DNA of 64,000 bases from Cephalotus follicularis (Eukaryota > Streptophyta > Magnoliopsida > Oxalidales > Cephalotaceae). The translations under genes and the position numbers were made by a program. Below the pieces are notes generated by a model. The model saw nothing but the letters and a program-made list of their open reading frames with translations. It was not told the origin of the DNA and made no database searches. This document shows positions 10,856 to 21,142 of this stretch, one piece after another (position 1 is the first letter of the stretch; the number at the start of each line of letters is the position of its first letter). The stretch covers positions 524,417 through 588,416 of the forward strand of contig BDDD01000178.1 of assembly GCA_001972305.1 (NCBI GenBank). The letters run 5' to 3'.

Positions 10856-12200
10856 ACTTGATTTGATCGACGTTCACAGGGGCTGTTGTGGGTTTCGAAG
10901 AAGGGAACTGAAATGCTTTGGATCATCCCAAATTGTCTTCCAAACTAAACTGGGTTATAAGGTTTGAAATAAGCACCCCCACTTAGTCGAACTAGCAAGT
11001 CTTGGGGTGTAAGGTTGGCAACCCAGATTGGCAACCCAGATGTTCGTTACATACCCGTTAATTCGAGCAGCCTCACTAACCACTATAATAGCATTTTGGT
11101 ACCAATAAAAGCCATATCTCCTGTCAGCAAATGACATCCATTCACAAATGGAGCGGTCGGTTAGAGAGGATAAGTATTTGAAACAAGATTCAAAATCATT
11201 CGAACCTTTAGTTAGACTCATTAAAAGCTCCCCATAAGAGTTAAAGGAGTTAAAGGAGTCAAGTCTATTAGAATGAATATTGGGTTCTCGATAGGGACGG
11301 CAATTTTACCCGCCCCCGCTCCCCCGTTCCGCCCCGCTTAAAATGGGGTGGGGATTCCCCGCCAAAAATGGAGATGGGGGTGGGGCAAAAAATCAGCCCC
11401 GCAGGCGGGGATGGGGCGGGGGCAAAGCATGTTTTGTGCCCGCCCCGCCCCCGCCACCTAATATATTTCATATCCTCGCCCCCGCCCCCCCCCCCCCTTA
11501 ATTTTCTATCCCCGCTGGCGGGGGCGGGGGGAAGTAGTGGCTGACGGGGCGGGGGTAGGAAAAACTGCCCCACCCCGCCCCATTGTCAACCCTAGTTCTC
11601 GAGACAAAGTAGGCAAATAGGCATTAGCCTAGAGTTGGACAAATCACAAGAGTCCAAAAGTATTTTGATTGAAAGCTTTTATATATCTATATACAAGTCC
11701 TAGAAAGTAAGGAGCCAAAGCAATAGGTCTTGAGCTACAACGAAAAGCAAAGGCCATGGTGAGGAAGTATTTTTGGATATGAGCAGAAGAGTTTCAAACC
11801 ATAAATTTGCAAATAAATTAAGGATAAAAGGAGACCTCTTCGAGGACATAGATGGTCTCAGAAGTTTGACCTCTAATCGTAAGAAAATGAGAATATGTGG
11901 CTTTAGAGGATTGCCAGGGGTAAGAAGAGATATTACAATTCTTCAAATCAAGGTATTAAGCGCCAATGGGACTTAAATTGGTGATTCTCATAACATCATC
12001 CATGGTAATGCCCACTGGGCCACAAGGAAGGCTAAAGAAATTATAAGTGGGATTCCAAAAGAGTAGCATGGACGATATCAATCCGCTATCAAATGTAATC
12101 GACTACTTCAAAAGCATGATTAAACCATAAAAGTATAGTTACCTTCCAATGTTTCTTTAGATATGGATGAAGATGGTCCACCTGTAAGATAGGATGATCT
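10856..12200 (-). pseudogene. Plant mobile domain (PMD, aminotransferase-like) pseudogene, N-terminal and core part
   Basis: On the minus strand, despite stops, there are pieces in the order of a PMD protein. First is MDDVMRITNLSPIG near 11985 (like the early LDDVxxLxxLP segment). Then comes KYFLTMAFAFRCSSRPIALAPYFLG near 11700-11790 (like the ALAPAVLASLYR segment). An 88-codon open piece at 10955-11221 follows, containing WMSFADRRYGFYW, NIWVANLGCQ and YTPRLASSTKWG (like YSPxRVARQFG). PMD ORFs occur in MULEs and as extra ORFs in plant LTR elements. Which kind carried this one is unknown. It is cut by a MITE (11292-11594) and a solo LTR (8021-10850). The family call comes from pattern recognition only. 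Confidence 0.5.
11292..11594. mobile_element. GC-rich hAT-type MITE with 8-bp TSD
   Basis: A 303-bp non-coding element with imperfect terminal inverted repeats, TAGGGACGGCAAT on the left and TAGGGTTGACAAT (reverse complement) on the right. It is flanked by a perfect 8-bp duplication gttctcga (11284-11291 and 11595-11602). The 8-bp TSD and TAGGG-type ends fit the hAT superfamily. The inside is made almost wholly of CCCCGCC/GGGGCGGGG runs, some of them complementary to each other. Confidence 0.88.
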
Positions 12201-13225
12201 GACAAGCCATTAGATGGTTCTTGTATTTGGACTTATTTATGTATAAAACAGTCTTATTTCATCTATACGACGTGTTTTCATTTATATTGTTTATGGCAAC
12301 ATCATATGTGTTTTATCTTATAATTGAAGTAGTTTAATTTCACATTACCTACTTACTCATGTGATGCCAAGTAATATAAGGTTGGATGCCAAGCATGGGG
12401 TTGTGAGATTTCCTATTTTATTCCTTATGACACAATCATTCCAAGTCATAAGTTCACTTCTTGGGCATTAGTGAACCGAATAGACTTGCACGCACTAAGC
12501 CTATTCCCGTTGGGTGGAGGATGGAGAATCTCACTACCATCTGTGGGGAACACTAGGGTTAGTATGGGGTGCATGCGTAGAGCATGCACACTAAATAGGA
12601 CCCAGTTAGGAAATACTATTTAGTTAGTCACTATTATTGTGTCAATGGTGATTTCTATATGTTGCCGTCATGTATAAGTGTTAGACGCCTAACGAGTCCA
12701 TGGAGGACTTGTCTGATCCTTAGACATGAGCAACTATACTATGTTGTATAGAAATTGTCTTGCTTTGATTGTCGCCTTACTCAATTATTTCACGGGACTG
12801 ATAATCGGGTGGTCGATGGCATGATAGAATTTCTATGAATGTATGCAAGTGCACAAAATAAGATCGTCACACTTGAGCGAAGGTGAATTGGCTCTATAGG
12901 CCTGTCTATACTGTGGACTGTTGAACCCTCGACCGAGGTTAAGGTGGACATGAAGTTAGACTTTCGTGAAGGTCTACCGGAAGTCATAGTAATACTCAAA
13001 TGGAATCTGAGCTGACGAGGGATTAAAGTACACGTGAACTGATAACGGAAAAAGACATCGAGTTAGGAAGTATCGAATAAGTAAATAGGGAAATTAATTA
13101 TATTAGTTTTCGCTCACCTGGATAAAATTGGATATTATTTCAGAGTCATTAAAATAGGTTTTGTACTATTTAATATGAATTTACCAGGTCCTTAGGGTGA
13201 GGTTTAGAAATTTATCGATACTACC
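12201..13225 (+). repeat. LTR-like repeat C, left part
   Basis: About 1 kb of AT-rich, non-coding sequence with the look of a long plant LTR or LARD. It continues at 20608 when Copia-2 and one TSD copy (ctacc, 13221-13225) are removed. The exact left border is not visible. A short minus-strand frame (12790-12999) has no recognisable similarity. Confidence 0.4.
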
Positions 13226-14061
13226 TGAAATAAGCACTCTTGAAATATACAAGAGGGGGGGTAAATTGAATATTTAGGTAAAATCAGGAATTTAAAAACT
13301 TTCAAAGTAAATAGTGAAGGGATAGAAAAACTTCTCCGAATTTCGAGTGGTTCGGCTAACTCTTGCCTACGTCCACTTTTCCCAAGGGAGCTCCTTGAGT
13401 TTCCACTATCTCGAATTGATTAAGGCAGCAATTCGTTACACCTTACAACTTCGTGATTGACCTCAATCACAAGACCTTGACCTCAAGATCTTAGAGGATT
13501 CTCCTCTTTTACAAGTGATAAAGAAAGTGTTTACAAGATAACCTCTCAAATAGGTTGATATGAAAAATACAGCTCTCAATATGAAACACTCAGAAAATCT
13601 CAAAGGATAAAGCTTAGAAGCTTGTTAGAACACAATTGAGTACTTTGAGCTTTTTACACACTAGAATGCTTGAATATGAAATCTCTTGATGTTGTGTGAT
13701 TGATGTGAATAATTCTGAATTCTTGTTATTCTGCTGAGGTTTCAATCTTCCTTTTATAGCCATAAAAGATTTGTAGCCGTTGCATAAATCATGGAAGCTT
13801 TTGATTTAAAAATGTGTAGTTTCAATCTTTGATTTTTGTCTCTGCTGACATAAAGACGTCGATGTCTTTATAGTTGATAGCCGTTGGAAGTGCTCATACT
13901 AGCCGTTCTAGGTTTCCCGGGTCTTGTTCATTTAAAAAGACGTCGATGTCTTTTTAAAGGCATCGATGTCATTTCTGGGAAATCTCCAGCATTTGAATCT
14001 TTGAACATCACATCGTCTTCTTCTGTGGGAGTCGACGTATTTTCTGGGAAATGTAGGTAGA
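13226..14061 (-). repeat. Copia-2 3' LTR (truncated)
   Basis: It matches 19322-20176 of the 5' LTR with few changes. The remaining 426 bp of the LTR and the polypurine tract are missing, and the extra ORF runs straight into it. Compared with the other LTR it lacks one palindrome unit of about 20 bp near 13859. Confidence 0.92.
13751..13760 (-). promoter_or_regulatory. TATA box of Copia-2 3' LTR
   Basis: The minus strand reads GCTATAAAAG in a GGCTATAAAAGGAAG context. The same site is at 19847-19856 in the 5' LTR. The palindrome array lies just upstream of it (13857-13966, on the right in plus coordinates). Confidence 0.75.
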
Positions 14062-15357
14062 ATCGGATTCATCGCCCGAAGTCTCTTCGCAACGATCAAT
14101 AGTCTTGGAATCGGCAAGTTTTCGTTCCATTCTTTTGAGACGCCTCTTAACGACTTTTAGATCGTAGTAGATGGTGTCATCAACATTTTCGAAGTCGGAA
14201 TGAAGTATTCCATGATCTTTCTCCAATCTAGTGAGCCGCATGTTGACTTGCTCAAATTTATCTTCAAGCGCGGCTTGCATGGAAGCAAATTGAGAACGCA
14301 TGAACTCCTTCACCATGTCATAATAAGTAGAGGATGAGGTTCCTTGAGCTTGAGCCTGAGCTGGTGCAGATTCTCCTTGAGCTTCCCGAGGAGGATTCTC
14401 TTCTTGCTCTTCAATTGCGATCCTTGGCCCTTGATCCACTTTGGGGCAATAAGTCCAAATCCCTTCTTGTTTCTTCCACCACATCCGATTCAAAGTACTC
14501 TTATTGTACGTGTCTTCTTTCTTCAATTTGGTTGCTGCTTCTCCTTCTAGCCGAATATGACAATGTTGGAAGACTTTGGTAAGAATTGATCCAAAAGGGA
14601 GTACGGATATCTTTTGTGAGAATGCTCTTACCATAGTCTTGAGCATGAGGAGAGGAAAACAAAATTCAATTTTAGAAAGGATGCACCACATGAGAAAAAC
14701 TTGCATCCTAGACAATTTTGCATACCCTCCACCGGTGGGTAGAATTTGATGTACAATAAGATGGTGGAGAAGCCTATGGTCCACTGATAATCTATTTGTG
14801 GTCAGTGCCATATTGGGATGAACATTTGGATCATTTGGGTACAAAAGAGACAAAATTTGGTTAGGGTGAAAACCCTCAACCTCCGGCCATTTTTTGTGTT
14901 CAAAAACATATAAACCGGTATGTGGAATGTGTAAAATAGAGGCTAGAATCCTAGCATCTAGATAAATTCTCTCCCCTTTAACAGATGAGGACAGTGCAAA
15001 TTCCTCATTGTGGCTTGAAACCATTCGAAGGTTGGAGTAAAATTCCTTGACCAATTTTATGTAAAAAGGGTCAAAAATTTGAACAAGAGGGAGGAGATGG
15101 AGATCATCTAACCAAGACACAAAAGAAAACTCGGAAGAACAGAAATCCAAGCCGATATTTCTGCCTCCCATCACTCTTTTGTCAACAAAGGAAATATTCG
15201 TAAGAGGGGCAGGGACTTGCTCTTCGGATTAGGAATCCGATTGGAGAGCAGGGTTAGGAGAAGGCTCTCTAATCTCAAGCCTCTGCTTTTTAGCAGATTT
15301 CGGAGGCTGAGAGGATGAAGCACCTTTCTTTTTGGCACCAAGTTTCGACCTAACCAT
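14008..15357 (-). pseudogene. Copia-2 extra ORF (putative plant transposon protein domain)
   Basis: The likely original start is the ATG at 15355-15357 (MVRSKLGAKKKGASSSQ, a basic N-terminus with KKK and KKQR patches). A single TAA at 15229-15231 interrupts it, and a 388-codon frame is open from 15174 to 14008. The core (WLDDLHLLPLVQIF, IKLVKEFYSNLRM, VKGERIYLDARILASILHIP, IVHQILPTGG) resembles the 'putative plant transposon protein' domain found in extra ORFs of plant retrotransposons. The C-terminal third has a coiled-coil-like region (MRLTRLEKD, LKVVKRRLKRMERKL). The last 18 or so codons lie in LTR sequence, so the natural C-terminus was lost. Position between pol and the 3' LTR resembles the env-like ORF position of Sireviruses. 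Its function is unknown. Confidence 0.7.
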
Positions 15358-15564
15358 TTTTACAAACAGTTGGTGTGCACAAGAGACAAACACAAGGAGT
15401 GATAAAAACAGATGGATTGGACAAGATGAAAACTGTTTTTAAAGATGGAGAAGGAATCAGAGGATGATTTACGACCAAATAGAAAGATTTTTTGAAGAAA
15501 AACGAGAGTGAAGAAAATTTTCGAAAACTCAGAAATGGGGGTAAGGTGAGAAATGAACATGAGG

Positions 15565-15797
15565 TCGACGATTTTATGAAGAAGTCGATTTCTGAGTAAA
15601 AGACGTCGACGTGATTCAAAAGAAGTCGACGCGTTCTTTAAATGAACAGAAGAAATCGATACAGAAAACGCTGCGTTTTAAAAAGCATCGACGCGTTTGA
15701 AAAGTAGTCGACGTGTTTCAAAGAGATCGATGTTTTTCAAAAAGGATCGACGTGATTTTCATAAGTCATAAATTTTTCCAGAAAAGAAGTCGACGTT
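15565..15797. repeat. AGTCGACG-type palindrome array in Copia-2 body
   Basis: TCGA cores start at 15565, 15585, 15606, 15626, 15656, 15688, 15708, 15727, 15747 and 15790. Most are 19-21 bp apart, in the non-coding space between pol and the extra ORF. Confidence 0.8.
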
Positions 15798-15945
15798 ATT
15801 TTGTAAAGCATAGAATTTCCAAAAAAGAAATCGACGTTTTTGTAAAGCAGAGCAGAAAATCAAGCAAAAACAGAACAATAACCAAAAATCAATCATCACA
15901 TAAATTATGCATACAATCAAACATATCATTCAAACATAATAGACA

Positions 15946-17800
15946 TCATTCAAGCTCACATAAACCTAATTCTCTTCTAAACTTAGAAAAAGAATTTTCA
16001 TCTAAGGGTTTGGTGAAAATATCCGCCACTTGTTTTTCGGTGGGAATATACTCTAAAACAATGTCACCACATTCTATGTGTTCTCTTAAGAAATGGTATC
16101 TAATGTCAATATGTTTTGTCCTAGAGTGATGGACTGGGTTCTTAGCAAGACAAATACTACTAGTATTATCACATTTGATAGATACATCCTTAACACATAT
16201 ACCATAATCAACCAATTGTTGCTTTTGCCAAAGAATTTGAGCACAACAACTACCTAGTGCAATATATTCAACTTCGGTGGTGGATAAAGCAACTAAGTTT
16301 TGCTTCTTACTAAACCAAGAGACTAGCATGCTTCCTAGGTATTGGCATGAGCCACTAGTGCTCTTGCGGTCTACTTTATAACCACCAAAGTCGGCATCCA
16401 AGTAAGAATGTAAATCAAAACTGGAATCTCGGGAATACCATAAGCCTAATGTAGGAGTGTATGCAAGATATTTAAAAATCCTTTTCACAGAAAATAAATG
16501 GGATTCTTTAGGATTGGATTGAAAACGAGCACACAAGCATACACTAAACAAAATATCGGGTCTACTTGCGGTTAAGTACAATAAAGAACCTATCATACTT
16601 CTATAAAGCTTTTGATCGATACATAGAAAATAGTTGAGCTCTCCCATTAAACTCATTTCAAACTCAGCTTTCATTGTATTTGAAAAATCCTTGCATAAAG
16701 ATTCATTAGTAGATCCAAAGATAATATCATCAACATAAATTTGAACAATAAGTAGATCATTACCTTTAGATTTTGTAAAAAGAGTGATATCAACATTTCC
16801 ACGTTTAAAATCATTTTCAATTAAAAACTTTGTCAACCTCTCATACCAAGCACGAGGGGCTTGTTTGAGTCCATATAAAGCTGTGTTCAATTTGAAAACA
16901 TGATTTGGAAAGTGAGGATCCTCAAAACCTTGAGGTTGTTCAACATATACCTCTTCTTTGATAAAACCATTTAAAAATGCGCTTTTCACATCCATTTGAT
17001 ATAATTTGAAATTATTAAAACATGCAAATGCAAGCAATAATCTAATGGATTCTAGTCTAGCAACCGGAGCATAAGTCTCATCATAGGCTATACCTTCTTC
17101 TTGGGAATAGCCTTGGGCAACTAGTCTAGCCTTATTTCTAATAATGGTTCCTTGATCATCCATTTTATTTCTAAACACCCATTTAGTTCTTATAACCAAA
17201 TGGTCCTTTGGTCTAGGTACAAGAAACCAAACTTTGTTTCTATCAAATTGGTTTAGCTCTTCTTGCATAGCTAAAATCCAATTTTCATCTTTTTCTGCTT
17301 CTACAAAGTTTTTGGGTTCTAGGTGAGAAAGGAATGCAACATAGTTACAAGTGTTTGCTCTAGATCTAGTTCTAATGCCTTGTTGAATGTCACCTATGAT
17401 AGCCTCATGTGGGTGGTCTCTAACTACCTTATAAGTCTTATCTATAAGTTCTTTTTGGTAGCTTTCCTTAGGTTCTATGTCCACCAATGGTTCATGAAAA
17501 TCTATGCTATCATGCACATGTGAAGTAGAATCATGTAACTCATCAAATACAACATGCATAGATTCTTCAACTAATAAAGTACGCTTATTGAAACATCTAT
17601 AACCTTTACTCGTGAGAGAGTAGCCAAGAAATATATCTTCGTCCGCTTTCGAGTCAAACTTACCAAGTTGGTCTTTTCCATTGTTGTGAATGAAGCATTT
17701 ACATCCGAAGGCACGAAAGTAACTAATGTTAGGCTTTCTCTCCTTCCATAACTCGTATGGAGTCTTTTTGAGAATAGGCATTATTGATGTTAAAAGATCT
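15946..17800 (-). pseudogene. Copia-2 pol: integrase C-terminus, RT and RNase H
   Basis: A long open minus-strand frame. The recognisable part starts near 17778 (PILKKTPYELW, AFGCKCFIHN). It runs through RT (KWVFRNKMD, ARLVAQGYSQ, YQMDVKSAFLNGFIKEEVYV, LYGLKQAPRAWY, active-site IYVDDIIFGS). RNase H follows (DADFGGYKVDRKSTSG, TTEVEYIA, CDNTSSICLAKNP, HSRTKHIDIRYHFLREHI, ADIFTKPL). An in-frame deletion of about 50 codons has joined NYFLC to DQKLYRSMIG in the RT connection, so RT is probably inactive although YVDD is intact. Protease and the integrase catalytic core are missing. The first dozen codons are junction sequence next to the inverted gag. Confidence 0.93.
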
Positions 17801-18703
17801 ATGGCAACTTTCATTTGTGGTGAAAGTCAATCCCTCTATAGCCCACCTTACTTTGATGGTGAAAACTATGGTTATTGGAAAACTAGAATGACTGTTTTTA
17901 TTCAAGCTTTGAACTATGATTTGTGGGATATAATTATGGATGGTCCTAATATACCTAGTACTATAGGTGATTGCAAAGGTGTGCCAAAACTTAAAAATGA
18001 GTACACTATTTTTGACAAGAAGAATTTGCAATTGAATGCTCGTGCGATGCATGTTTTTTATTGTGCTTTAGGCCCTAATGAATTTAATAGAATACGTTTT
18101 TGTCTTTCAGCTAAAGAAATATGGGATAAACTTGAGAGTACACATGAGGGTACTAATCAAGTCAAAGATTCTAGAATTGATATGCTTATTCACGAATATG
18201 AATTACTTGAGATGAGGCATTATGAATCTATCTAATATATGTTTGATAGATTTACCAATATTATAAATTCGCTAAATTCTCTTGGTAAATCATTTTCTAA
18301 TAATGAGCTTGTGAGAAAAATCCTTAGGTCCTTGCCCAAATCTTGGAAAGATAAAGTGACCGCTATTGAAGAAGCAAAGGACCTCACCAAGCTTAAATTG
18401 GAAGACCTTCTTGGAACACTCCTCACACATGAGCTTGCAATGTACAGGATAGAACATGGAAATGAAGAGATGGTTGTGTTCAAATCATTAATAAAAGAAA
18501 ATAGTGATGATGAAGAAGAAGAAGTTAGCAAAGAATGGAAAAATAGGTATGATTTTAGCTCCGATGATGAAGAAGTTGCAAATTTTTGCATGATGGCAAT
18601 AGAAGAAGGACTAAATAATGAGGTATACAAATTTTCTCATACTTATAATGAACCTTATAAATTTGTAATTGATTTTAAAGATAAATGGTTAAATCCCGAT
18701 TAA
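17801..18703 (+). pseudogene. Copia-2 gag, inverted relative to pol
   Basis: A plus-strand frame starting at ATG 17801 (MATFICGESQSLYSPP, FDGENYGYWKTRM). It has Copia gag hallmarks (ALNYDLWDIIMDGP, AKEIWDKLESTHEGT, ELVRKILRSLPKSWKDKVTAIEEA, LEDLLGTLLTHEL). One TAA at 18233-18235 splits it, with the same frame continuing at 18236. The CCHC knuckle is missing: EWKNRYDFSSDDEEVANFCMMAIEE joins regions that normally flank it. Both LTRs, the primer site and pol are on the minus strand, so this segment has flipped. The breakpoints lie near 17780-17800 and between about 18704 and 18890. Confidence 0.9.
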
Positions 18704-19307
18704 TCAATTATATTTTACTTTGTTTTATTGCATCAATAATATTTATATATCTATATATACATATGTTTATTTGAGAAATATTAATGAAGTTTCTTTGAAT
18801 ACTTAATGTTTACATTTGGATCCTATAATGTTAAAATGTGTTTATATATGCTATGTAAGATAGTTATTTGTTAAACTAACATAAATGGCATCGACGCTTT
18901 TTCAAAAGACGTCGACGCTATTTAAATATCTTGTTTCGTGTAAAATTGTTCTACATTTATAGGTGTTTTTTTTTTTATGAAAGACATCGCTGTTTTTGAG
19001 AAAGACATCGATGCGTTTCATTGTTGTCAGAACTTAAAAGTTACAGGCATGTTTTACACACAAGCATCGATCCGATTTAGTAAAAACATCGATGTTGCAT
19101 CAAAAAAAGTCGACGTCTTTTCTACCACATCAACGTGTTTTTCATATCATTGAAGATGGGATCGACGCAGTTCATATGACATCGATCTCGGCTACAAGTC
19201 CAGAAAACACATCGATGCCCACATACGACATCGACACCTATCATTCATTTAAAAAGGACATCGACACCTTTCAATGAAGTCGACGCTTTTGACCCATGAT
19301 TTCCAAA
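18704..19307 (-). other. Copia-2 leader with ATCGACG/GTCGACG array
   Basis: Non-coding sequence between the inverted gag and the primer site. From 18891 to about 19290 it holds at least ten palindrome-like motifs with a TCGA core (first two at 18891 and 18912, 21 bp apart), similar to those in the LTR and after pol. Confidence 0.75.
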
Positions 19308-19319
19308 GCTCTGATACCA
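19308..19319 (-). other. Copia-2 primer binding site (tRNA-iMet)
   Basis: The minus strand reads TGGTATCAGAGC, two bases inside the 5' LTR border. Confidence 0.93.
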
Positions 19320-19846
19320 ATTGAAATAAGCACTCTTGAAATATACAAGAGGGGGGGTGAATTGAATATTTAGGTAAAATCAGGAATTTAAAAACTTTCA
19401 AAGTAAATAGTGAAGGGATAGAAAAACTTCTTCAAATTTAGAGTGGTTCGGCTAACTCTTGCTTACGTCCACTTTTCCCAAGGGAGCTCCTTGAGTTTCC
19501 ACTATCTCGAATTGATTAAGGCAGCAATTCGTTACACCTTACAACTTCGTGATTGACCTCAATCACAAGACCTTGACCTCAAGATCTTAGAGGATTCTCC
19601 TCTTTTACAAGTGATAAAGAAAGTGTTTACAAGATAACCTCTCAAATAGGTTGATATAAAAAATACAGCTCTCAATATGAAACACTCAGAAAATCTCAAA
19701 GGATAAAGCTTAGAAGCTTGTTAGAACACAATTGAGCACTTTGAGCTTTTTACACACTAGAATGCTTGAATATGAAATCTCTTGATGTTGTGTGATTGAT
19801 GTGAATAATTCTGAATTCTTGTTATTCTTCTGAGGTTTCAATCTTC

Positions 19847-19856
19847 CTTTTATAGC
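19847..19856 (-). promoter_or_regulatory. TATA box of Copia-2 5' LTR
   Basis: GCTATAAAAG on the minus strand, identical to the site at 13751-13760. U3 with the palindrome array lies to its right. Confidence 0.75.
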
Positions 19857-20189
19857 CATAAAAGATTTGTAGCCGTTGCATAAATCATGGAAGCTTTTGA
19901 TTTACAAATGTGTAGTTGCAATCTTTGATTTTTGTCTCTGCTGACATAAAGACGTTGATGTCATTCAAAAGACGTCAATGTCTTTATAGTTGATATCCGT
20001 TGGAAGTGCTCGTACTAGCCGTTCCAGGTTTCCCGGGTCTTGTTTATTTAAAAAGACGTCGATGTCTTTTTAAAGGCGTCGATGTCATATCTGGGAAATC
20101 TCCAGCATTTGAATCTTTGAACATCACATCGTCTTCTTCTGTGGGAGTCGACGTATTTTCTGGGAAATGTAGGTAGATCTAGAAAGACG

Positions 20190-20480
20190 TCGATGTCTAT
20201 TGAAAGGCGTTGATGTCTTTCGTACGGATGTCGATGTCTTTACTGATAAGCATCGATGTCATCACTCAAAATTGTCCTGTAACTTTGGCACCTAGAGACG
20301 TCGATGTCTTTCAGATAGGGATCGACTTCTTTCGTACGGACGTCGATGTCTTTGCTTATAGGAGTCGATGTCTTCATGCAAATTTGACCTATAACTTCTG
20401 GCATGAAAGACGTTGATGTCTTCTTGATAGGAGTCGATGTCTTTCTGTACGGACGTCGATGTCATTTCTTGAAAGTCGAT
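20190..20480. repeat. GACGTCGATGTCTTT array with 21-bp and 112-bp order
   Basis: TCGA-core (or TTGA) starts are 20190, 20210, 20231, 20253; 20301, 20322, 20343, 20365; and 20413, 20434, 20456, 20476. This is three sets of four with 20-22 bp steps, separated by two gaps of exactly 48 bp (set repeat 111-112 bp). It lies in U3 of the Copia-2 5' LTR. Confidence 0.92.
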
Positions 20481-20602
20481 GTCTTCTTCTGCAGATGGTA
20501 TTTTGCCATTGTATTGAACTTGTAATTTCTTGCACATCAAGTAAATTTGTTAAATGCAAATATGTTATCATCAAAACAAGGATTGAGACTAAATCGTCAA
20601 CA

Positions 20603-21142
20603 CTACCGTTAATTAAACCAGGTCTTTGGATCCCGCCCAATTATAGTATCCAATCCATTTAGGGTTTTACGGTTTAGGAGGAAAAGTTAATTTGAATTAT
20701 CTTTTGTTTATTATTACTTTATGCCTTAAGGACACATGCCAACAAAATGAAGATGTGGCTTGGCTTAATGTCCTCGGAGCATAAGTAATGAGTAAAGAGA
20801 ATGAGGACTGTAAAGAAGGGTTAGATAAGACTTATAAATATCCTCTTCTTTGTCTTAATGCATGTAAGACAAAAGGAAATCCTCACACTTTGAGGAGAGG
20901 GACAGCCAAGCAAGGAAAGGAGAAAGACTTTGAGTTTCTTCTTTACTTCATCTTCTTCCTCTCACCCTCTCATCCTCTCAAGACCTAGGTTATTTAGGGT
21001 GTAGCAAAAGTGAACCTCCATTTCCTTTTGCTATTTCTCTCTTAACCATATAATACGTTGACCTTGCTCTCTACACACCAAGTCACCCTTTGAAGTCACT
21101 TTGACTTTGGGGAGGCTAAAATAATGTAGATAGAAGCTTGGT
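20603..21142 (+). repeat. LTR-like repeat C, right part
   Basis: Continuation of 12201-13225 across Copia-2. It has a TATA-like box at 20832-20840 followed by about 300 bp of leader-like sequence with small open frames of no recognisable identity. It ends where another LTR begins at 21143. Confidence 0.4.
20832..20840 (+). promoter_or_regulatory. TATA-like box in LTR-like repeat C
   Basis: TTATAAATA in an otherwise AT-moderate context, followed by a leader-like stretch. Presumed LTR promoter, weakly supported. Confidence 0.45.

Larger units (their letters stand above)
13226..20602 (-). mobile_element. Copia-2: LTR retrotransposon with extra ORF and inverted gag
   Basis: A minus-strand Copia element flanked by ctacc (13221-13225 and 20603-20607). 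The 5' LTR is 19322-20602 (1281 bp). The 3' LTR is 13226-14061, truncated at its inner end. The primer site TGGTATCAGAGC is at 19308-19319. On the minus strand the order is leader with a palindrome array, gag (inverted, on the plus strand), pol from the integrase C-terminus through RNase H, a second palindrome array, then an extra ORF ending inside the 3' LTR. No polypurine tract is left because the junction is deleted. It is defective. Confidence 0.93.
19322..20602 (-). repeat. Copia-2 5' LTR (complete)
   Basis: 1281 bp. On the minus strand it starts TGTTGACGATTTAG and ends TTATTTCA. It is next to the primer site on the left and TSD ctacc on the right. A TATA box lies at 19847-19856 and a large palindrome array just upstream of it. 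Confidence 0.93.

Noticed and set aside
15713..16129. 138-codon plus-strand open frame
   Set aside because: Antisense to the end of Copia-2 RNase H and to the palindrome array.
17801..18703. Plus-strand gene of its own between two Copia parts
   Set aside because: Its motifs are those of Copia gag and it lies between the primer site and pol of Copia-2, so it is the element's own gag, inverted.
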